The notes under the pieces: model-generated
Told to the model about the DNA's origin: nothing
Seen by the model: the letters and a program-made list of their open reading frames with translations, nothing else
Database searches by the model: none
In this document: piece by piece, positions 57,730 through 64,000 of the stretch
Position numbering within the stretch: the stretch's first letter is position 1
Layout: every line of letters starts with the position of its first letter
NCBI GenBank assembly: GCA_011109175.1
Contig: RDEW01000034.1
Coordinates: 212,504 to 276,503, forward strand
Direction of reading: 5' to 3'
From: Dicyema japonicum
Taxonomy: Eukaryota; Dicyemida; Rhombozoa; Dicyemidae
Length of the DNA: 64,000 nucleotides
Program-made: the position numbers and the translations under genes

Positions 57730-59795
57730 AATGCCTCATCTTGGCCCGATGCTTCTCCCTCGTCCCCGCACAAGCACGTATCGGTCGAGTGACTAGACCT
57801 TCGCAGTCACGACGGCGCGATCCGTGGTTCATTCTTATCAAGGCTTCAAGAGGCATTGGTGGCTGGAGTTCTCCAGAAATCTAGCGTTCAGTGACTTTGG
57901 AGGCTCTTCTTTCGGCTAGTTTCGATCTTCAAGACATTCGTCTAAGAGATGAGTGTACCCATATATCGCATTCATAAGAGATGCATGGTTCAATAAATTG
58001 TTTATATACAGTTCCCAAAACAGAATGCTTTCCGATCTTCTATAAGCCTGTGAGGCATTTCAGAACAATAGTTTTTTTTCGCATTTCGTAATTACGCTTT
58101 TAACATGGACAAGAATGACATATGCATGTCAAAAGTCACCCCAAAGATCCTTGGGATTTTCTATAAGGAATAGCTTCATTGTTTGCCTTTAGTTCGACCG
58201 TCCGTATTCCCAGTCTCTTGTCTGAAGTAAATAGGGTTGTGACAGACTTTTCACTGATAGTAGTTAGGCGATTCTTCGATAGCCATTTGTCAAGCCGGTC
58301 CAGATTTTCTTGCAATTTCAAAATGGCAATCTGGATGTCTGATCGCGTGAGGCAATGACGATGTCATCGGCATAAGTTAGAATAATATTATTTTTGGAGT
58401 CTGGAGTGAAAGTCCGCCATGAATAGGTTGAATAAAACTGAAGACAAAGGGAATCCTTGGGGAATTCCGTTAGGGAGAAGCCGTGAAGTAGACCTTGACT
58501 GGCCAATGCAGACGCGTCCCCTCCGATTACTAAGGAAGTTAGCTAGCCAGAGTTTGAGCTTTCCAGGGATCTTAGGTAAATTTTCCAAGTAAGAATCCGC
58601 CTTGACAGAGAGTCGAAAGCCTTGTGGATGTCTATGGAGCAAAGTATAATCTTCATGTGTCCCGGTCTGTGCGAGAAACCATATCGTAAAATTAGTCAAT
58701 GCAGATAAGTGGGTCGAAGTAGACCTTTCCTTTTTAAAACCATGTTGAAATGACAAATCCAGAGGAAATTGATTTTCGCAAGAACCAGCCTTTCCAGAAT
58801 TTTCGACACCGAGCACAATAACGCGAGCGGTCTGTATGAAGCTGGGTCCTTCTTCATTTTACCGGGTTTCTAAATTGGACGTAAGTGGGCCAACTTCCAT
58901 AATGCTGGAATACAATTTTTGTTAATGGAGTGATTGAATATCTTCGTTAATGCAGCGATTCCATAGTCTCCAGATTCTTTAGGAGGATCATTGGGATCTC
59001 ATCCAGTCCGTTAGAATAGGCTGTTTTAATGGCTTTCAATGTATATCTCACGTCGTTTTCAGTGAAGTGAATCGTTTCCGGTTACTTTTTCGGTTTACTG
59101 AGATGTTTCGGGGTACATCCGACTTCTTATGGTCTTTATGGGATATTTTCACATAGTATTTTATTAGGTTGTTTAAGTCCTTTTGGCTATGGTTCACATC
59201 GGACGATCTTTCATCCCTCTCGAGGCGTCTCGGATGGTCTTCCAAATTACAGTAGTGGGTCTATTTCTATTCAACGAGGACAACACATGCTTCCATCTTG
59301 ATATTTGTGCTCTTGCCTCCTGTTTTTTAGTTCATTGTTCAAAGCCTTCAAGTCTAGATTTATCCTCAGAAGTTAATCGGTCAGACTTTTTGAGTTTGTT
59401 TCTTTCCTTGGTTAATGTCGACCTGCCATATCCCCTGGTGTATTTTAGGTGGTGTTTAGGTACAGATAGTGATCTCGCGTCCAAGATAGTGCGGTTTACA
59501 TAAGCGACTACTTTGTCCATGGAAGTAATACCATCCAGGTGCTGCAGTAGATTGTCAGTAAGTGTACGGTAATGTGTCCAATCTGCCCGTTTATCTTGCC
59601 TCTTACTCCATTGATATTCAGTTGAAGAACCGTGGTCCGTTTCTTGCGGTTGACTAAGGGTTCCTTTCGGGTAGATGAGGATGATAGAGCATGCCGCCGG
59701 GAAACAGTTTCCTCGGAGGTGGATGTCTAATGGTGCTCTTTGGAAGAGCATTAGGTGCTCTCTGGGAGTTACCAAAATTTACAGAATCGGTGAAC
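57730..59795 (-). mobile_element. Jockey/CR1-like LINE, ORF2 with YADD reverse transcriptase
   Basis: Most complete RT in the window. Minus strand, 5-prime to 3-prime: linker after the endonuclease (DWTHYRTLTDNLL, ARSLSVPKHHLKYTRGYGRS, TKERNKLKKSDRL; 59775-59332), HGFKKERSTSTHLSAL (58745), WLANFLSNRRGRVCIGQS (58550), NGIPQGFPLSSVLFNLF (58470), YADDIVIAS with the catalytic Asp pair at 58363-58374, LDRLDKWLSKNRLTTISEKS (58300) and PKILGVTF (58135). Remnants of the region after the RT reach about 57730. Frameshifts near 58640, 58400, 58340 and 58145. The endonuclease itself is not found. Confidence 0.82.
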
Positions 59796-59922
59796 CACAT
59801 AACGCCACTCTACTGAAAAACTTAATAAATTTGACTTTTTGGAGTTATTTAATGTTATTTATTTTATATATTTAAATAAAATTTAGTGTTAACTTTTTAA
59901 ATTAAAATTAGTTTTATTGTCA

Positions 59923-61388
59923 TTAAATGCTTTCTATCGTTTCTTTAATGATTAAAATAGCTTCCAATAATTGCTCCTCTGTAATAGTCAATGCCGGTGT
60001 AAATCTAATTTTATCCACGTGGGTCGTTTTTGTGAGAATTCCATTTATCATTAATTTCCTGCAAATTTCATCTGCGTTGTATTCTATGAATTAAGCGGAC
60101 ATTTCGACTTTCATCGATCACGATTCCATTAAGAAGACCTTTGCCACGGACAGTTTTTATATATTTTGGGTCGATCTTGTTCATTTCCCGTCTAAAATTT
60201 GTCCGAGGTATTCAGCTTTCTCAGCGAGGTTTTCTTCTTCGATGACCTAACAAAAATAGTGATCACATCTACCTTCAAAGCTTCTAAGGAAACTTTACAT
60301 GCTAAAGGATTCCCCCCAAATGTGGATCCATGAGTCCCGGGTTTCAAGGTCAGCATTATTTCGTCATCGGCTAGAACACACGATACCTATTTGAAGGTTA
60401 TAGACGAGGAAATTACTGGTAAAAATCCACCAGCCAGGGATTTCCCCAAAATGAGAATATCTGGTCTCACTTTCTCATGGTCAACGCAGATTCGCCAAAA
60501 TTTTGTCAAATTCAAAATACTTGCCAGTTCTCCCAAGTCCAGTTTGGACTTCGTCCGCGATAAATAAGACGTTGTTCCTTTTCGTTATTTCCCGTACTCC
60601 TTTGAGATACCCTACTCGAGGGAGTCACGATTCCAGCTTCTCCCTGAATAGGCTCAACCATAAATGCGCACACATATGGATCTCTGCAAGCTCTCTACCA
60701 AATAAAATGTCCCCGAGTACTTCTAAGCTTTCCAAGTCGTCGTAGGGGATCATAACATTTCCAGGTATATAAGGACCGAACTCTTCATAGCACACAGGAT
60801 CGCTAGATGAAGATAAAGCTGCTAAGGTCCTCCCCCAAAAATTATTTAAAGTGAAAATTATTTTGGCTTTATCCTTCGGTATTTTTTTGATTTGATACCC
60901 CCATTTTTTAGCCAATTTGCAAGCGGTTTCTCCTCCCTCACTTCCTGGATAATGATTTGGGTCAAATACCTGAATTCATAGGCAAAACCTTGTCATAACC
61001 AAACAAGTTGGTTATGTATTCCGAATATTCTGAATAAATGTTGTTATGAAAGGCACGAGATGTGAGAGTGAGAGTATTCGCTTGCTCAGTTATCGCCTTC
61101 ACCAACCGAGGGTGGCAGTGTCCTTGATTCATGGCGCCGTATCCACACAGGAAGTCGTAATATTGCTTCCCAAACGTGTCCCATACATAAGGCCCTGCAG
61201 TGATAATTGGAGAGGACCTTTTCCCTCCTTAATTACTACTCGTTGTGGAGCATAATTGTGAGCAATATATTTATCTACCATTTGAATCAGATGTGTGTCC
61301 TCTTTGTAGATTATTCCGTTTCTCACAGAAGAGACTGTTTGAAACGAATTAATTTACCCTTTTTCGAAAATTTCCTTAAAAAACACAT
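59923..61388 (-). CDS. OAT: Ornithine aminotransferase, nine exons with 23-30 bp introns
   Basis: A PLP enzyme of the mitochondrial matrix that converts ornithine and 2-oxoglutarate to glutamate semialdehyde and glutamate. Start at ATG 61388: the first codons give a short basic presequence ([10 protein letters not shown]). Then [113 protein letters not shown] (Lys binds PLP), [40 protein letters not shown] and the end at TAA 59923-59925. Introns (complement): 61357-61335, 61217-61195, 60969-60945, 60720-60695, 60520-60496, 60416-60387, 60272-60247, 60108-60084. The fifth ends TTTTG instead of AG. One base is extra near 60613 and one missing near 60195. Full length otherwise, so a live gene with sequence errors or a very young pseudogene. 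Confidence 0.93.
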
Positions 61389-61394
61389 TTGCTT

Positions 61395-61975
61395 CAGCTC
61401 GGATAATAAAACCAACATAATTTGCTTTAAATAGGCCGAACCGAGAATGTGTCTATTAAATAATATATCCATAACTTTCCTAGAATTAATTGTTTTTACA
61501 CAGAAATTGTGATATTTATACGAAATCCAGTTTCCGTGGTCGCAGAAGCAGGCATCTTCCAATATTAAACAAAAATCCATCTAGAATCGGCAAAAGGGAG
61601 TTAAACATCAAGGAATCTCTTCAATTGAGTGGCGGAAAACAAATGATCGTTTTACACTGGGAGTATCTGAGACTGGTGGATCCCATAACACCACTCTAGT
61701 AGAATGAGGGGAGATATGGAACTGAGCATACACAAGCACGTTACGGAGGTATAACCGGATCCATGTAGTTGAACAGGAACGCTCCTCGGTTTACGGATTA
61801 GAGATTCCAGAGGCACTGGAGAGAAAACCTTCCTAGAAGTCAATCTCCCTTAAACTCTGAATTCCCTTTTCTGGTTAGCTTTAGTCTCCACAAAAATGCC
61901 CAATGGACCCTATGAGGCGTATGTGTATGGAATGCATAGTTATATGTACGACTTGTCGACGGTCTAAGTATATAT
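61395..61975. other. Upstream region of OAT, no other gene
   Basis: Contains an 85-codon minus-strand frame (61580-61323) overlapping the OAT start; its last part is OAT exon 1. No promoter element is recognised. Confidence 0.4.
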
Positions 61976-61979
61976 GTGT

Positions 61980-62342
61980 TTTGGCCTACACCCCTCTCTG
62001 CAGGAAGAGTGCAGCAGATCTGCCAGATATATGGCTTTGAACGAAGTCGTTAGGTGAGCTTTGGACGCCGCTGGACACCTTCCATGCTCGAACCAGTCGA
62101 TCTTTGCAGCCGTGACGGATAACGACCAGATGGGATGACCATCTTCCCCTTTGAAGCCAGGAAACCTCTTGTCTGTGACGTCTTCCCTTTGCAACCTATC
62201 CAGAGCCTGTTCTGCCGTTGAGAAAGCCGAGAGGTTGAAACGGGAAATATACGCGGTCCTACCCAAGGATTTTTTATTGGTCCATTCGTCGTTGAAACGT
62301 CTGGTTCCCTTGGCCTGCGACACTGGAATTCTTGAGTCTTCT
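61980..62342 (+). mobile_element. REL-LINE nuclease fragment
   Basis: RSARYMALNEVV, then LEPVDLCSRDG, RPDGMTIFPFEARKPLV and, after a shift, VEKAERLKREIYAVL (62215). The nuclease P-D is kept; stops at the RPDG Lys position and elsewhere show decay. It ends against a hAT-like end. Confidence 0.7.
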
Positions 62343-62345
62343 AGG

Positions 62346-62375
62346 GCAGGAGTCGGCAACTGTGGCTTGAGTTTT
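62346..62375 (+). mobile_element. Possible hAT-type terminal repeat
   Basis: CAGGAGTCGGCAACTGTGGCTT resembles the inverted sequence at 53800-53836. The interior to 63390 has no recognisable transposase. Confidence 0.35.
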
Positions 62376-62379
62376 TTAT

Positions 62380-63395
62380 GTGACTCTTATTGAAATTGAT
62401 TACTTACATCCCATTAAAAACATTCTCAAGATAGTGTTCTTCTTCCAAAATGTTTTTTATTTATTTAAATTATTACATATTTTTGAATATTTTTATTGAA
62501 GAAATTTTACTCGCTTAATCACAAATTATGTTTGACTCTTCAGTAAAGTGTTTAATTAAAAAAATAAGTAAAAAACGGATAGAAAACATCTTTATAAACT
62601 TCAATGGACTGAGATTTTTTGCCATCATATCAGATGACTTTCCATAATGTCTTTTTTGCCACGGAAAATTCAACCAGAAGAAAAAGTCAAATCTGGAGAG
62701 ACACTAATTCAAAGCACGGTAATTTTTCAAGAAAATATCCAATGTTAAAATTGAAACTTCAACATTTAATTATTGGAAACAGTCTGCCAGGACTTATAAT
62801 ATCGGAAGCTTCATCGTCAGTCATGAGATTGCAAAATTTAGAATATCATTCGCGGATGGTGAATACATCAAATCTTGTTTTCTAAAATAGTCACAACAAT
62901 TATTTCAAAATTGTACGAATAAAACAGATTTTAAATCAAATTAAAAAATACATAGTTATCTGCAAAACAATTGCGAATTGTCTTAATAAGATATCATGTG
63001 GCGAGTCAAATTACTGATGTTAATTTGTAATCTTGTCTTAAGTTCAAAATGACAAGTCACAAGCCAGACATAACATTATTGGCGAAGGAAATGCAGGGTC
63101 AATTATCTCATTAATTTGATTAAATATAATTGTCAACGTCCGTATGTGGAACTCAACAAAAACCAATCAAAATAAAAATTAGTTATCAAGATAATTCAGA
63201 TTTTTCTAGTTGAATGTTGTAATTTTTAGTTAAAATCGGTAATATTTTCAAAACATAAAATAGCAAAAAACCAGTCAATATGAATAGAGTGTCATTTTAA
63301 TTAAATTTTATTATTCATAATTAACAAAAAACTTTATTAATATTTAAAAATAATAAAAAATGAAGACTTACCTATGACACATATTCTCAAATTAT
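62380..63395. other. No supported gene
   Basis: AT-rich; an 88-codon frame at 62619-62885 is not recognised. Could be the interior of a non-autonomous DNA transposon. Confidence 0.4.
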
Positions 63396-63403
63396 TACGA
63401 ATT

Positions 63404-63535
63404 TTCCCTAGACTCTAGGGAATCGGATTTCTGCACGAACAAGAGATCCCCGTGAGTTCAACTGGTTATTTGAGCGAATCTCGCTCGCCATCCTGAGAGG
63501 GAATAGTCACCAGATCAGGACGCCCGTTTGACTTT
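63404..63535 (+). mobile_element. REL-LINE 3-prime tail
   Basis: LGNRISARTRDPREFNWLF, then ERISLAILRGNSHQIR, the C-terminal tail of the family, open to the stop at about 63532. Confidence 0.75.
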
Positions 63536-63539
63536 TGTT

Positions 63540-64000
63540 CATTCTATTTTGTCATTAGTAAAATTTTGTTTTAAAATTTATCAAATTCAAGCAGAAACGC
63601 CGTAAATAAATTATTCTTGATTGTGGCATTAATCCAATGTGGATCGAATCTATGAATATTGTAATGAATCATAACAAAGTGATCATTTACTATATTTTAG
63701 ATGTTATCTTTGCTTAGCAATGAGAAAATTTCATTAAAACTTCAATGCGAATGATCTTTGAAATTTTTAACCTCAAAACTACAACCCAACGACTGTCTCG
63801 AAAGCTGGGATCCAGTTTATTTACCCCGGTGACGTGGGGCGGTCTCCTAATGTGAACAGTTGGATCGAGGCTAGAGAGGTTCAGACCGAAAAGGCAAATC
63901 TGACAACTCTGTAATACAAATTTGTCCCGACTTATTTGGAAACACTGAGGACCCGATTCAAAAAGATAACCACAATCTCGGATATTGCACCCGTCCAGGT
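63540..64000. other. No supported gene
   Basis: AT-rich end of the window; a weak RLSRKLGSSLFT remnant near 63795 may be another REL-LINE tail. Confidence 0.35.

Noticed and set aside
1..64000. CRISPR arrays, bacterial operons, ribosomal RNA
   Set aside because: No regularly spaced direct repeats, no Shine-Dalgarno spaced gene clusters and no rRNA signature; spliced metazoan genes rule out a bacterial source.

Overview
The window is animal nuclear DNA: AT-rich, gene-poor and packed with broken retrotransposons, with a few host genes between them. Recognisable host genes include an ornithine aminotransferase (OAT), a malonyl-CoA:ACP transacylase (MCAT), a Nipped-B/SCC2 cohesin loader, the L domain of an EGFR-like receptor, two tandem ADAM-type metalloproteases, a dynein heavy chain pseudogene and one intact tRNA-Leu. 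Reprolysin-disintegrin proteins, an EGFR-type receptor and a ciliary-type dynein point to a metazoan. The host genes become readable only when introns of about 18-30 bp are removed. Introns that small in an animal are known from dicyemid mesozoans, so a dicyemid or a similarly reduced parasite is my best guess (inference).

Layout: 0-3.9 kb retroelement debris; 3.95-4.7 kb MCAT lacking its N-terminus; 5.6-7.8 kb two LINE fragments, the second starting with a PHD-like zinc finger; 7.9-9.0 kb a spacer rich in CACGTG; 9.2-9.8 kb EGFR-like L domain on the minus strand; 10.2-13.9 kb LINE pieces; 13.9-17.7 kb SCC2/Nipped-B; 18.5-19.0 kb LINE fragments and tRNA-Leu; 20-22 kb LINE 3-prime ends; 26.2-32.1 kb a tandem duplication of a 2.95 kb unit holding an ADAM gene, a SINE and LINE ends; 32.1-53 kb mostly LINE fragments; 53.9-55.2 kb dynein pseudogene; 55.4-59.8 kb LINEs; 59.9-61.4 kb OAT on the minus strand; 62-64 kb LINE ends and a possible hAT end.

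At least four retroelement kinds recur: (1) LINEs whose ORF runs PHD finger, reverse transcriptase and PD-(D/E)XK restriction-like endonuclease (called REL here); (2) RTE-like LINEs with an AP endonuclease; (3) jockey/CR1-like LINEs with a YADD reverse transcriptase; (4) a LINE with a different RT and an NKPD-type C-terminus (called clade C here). A tRNA-derived SINE is also present. Nearly all copies are partial, frameshifted or both.

The host genes do not form a pathway. Most carry isolated one-base frameshifts although splice sites and conserved motifs are kept, so either the assembly has residual indels or several genes are recent pseudogenes. The sequence alone cannot decide.
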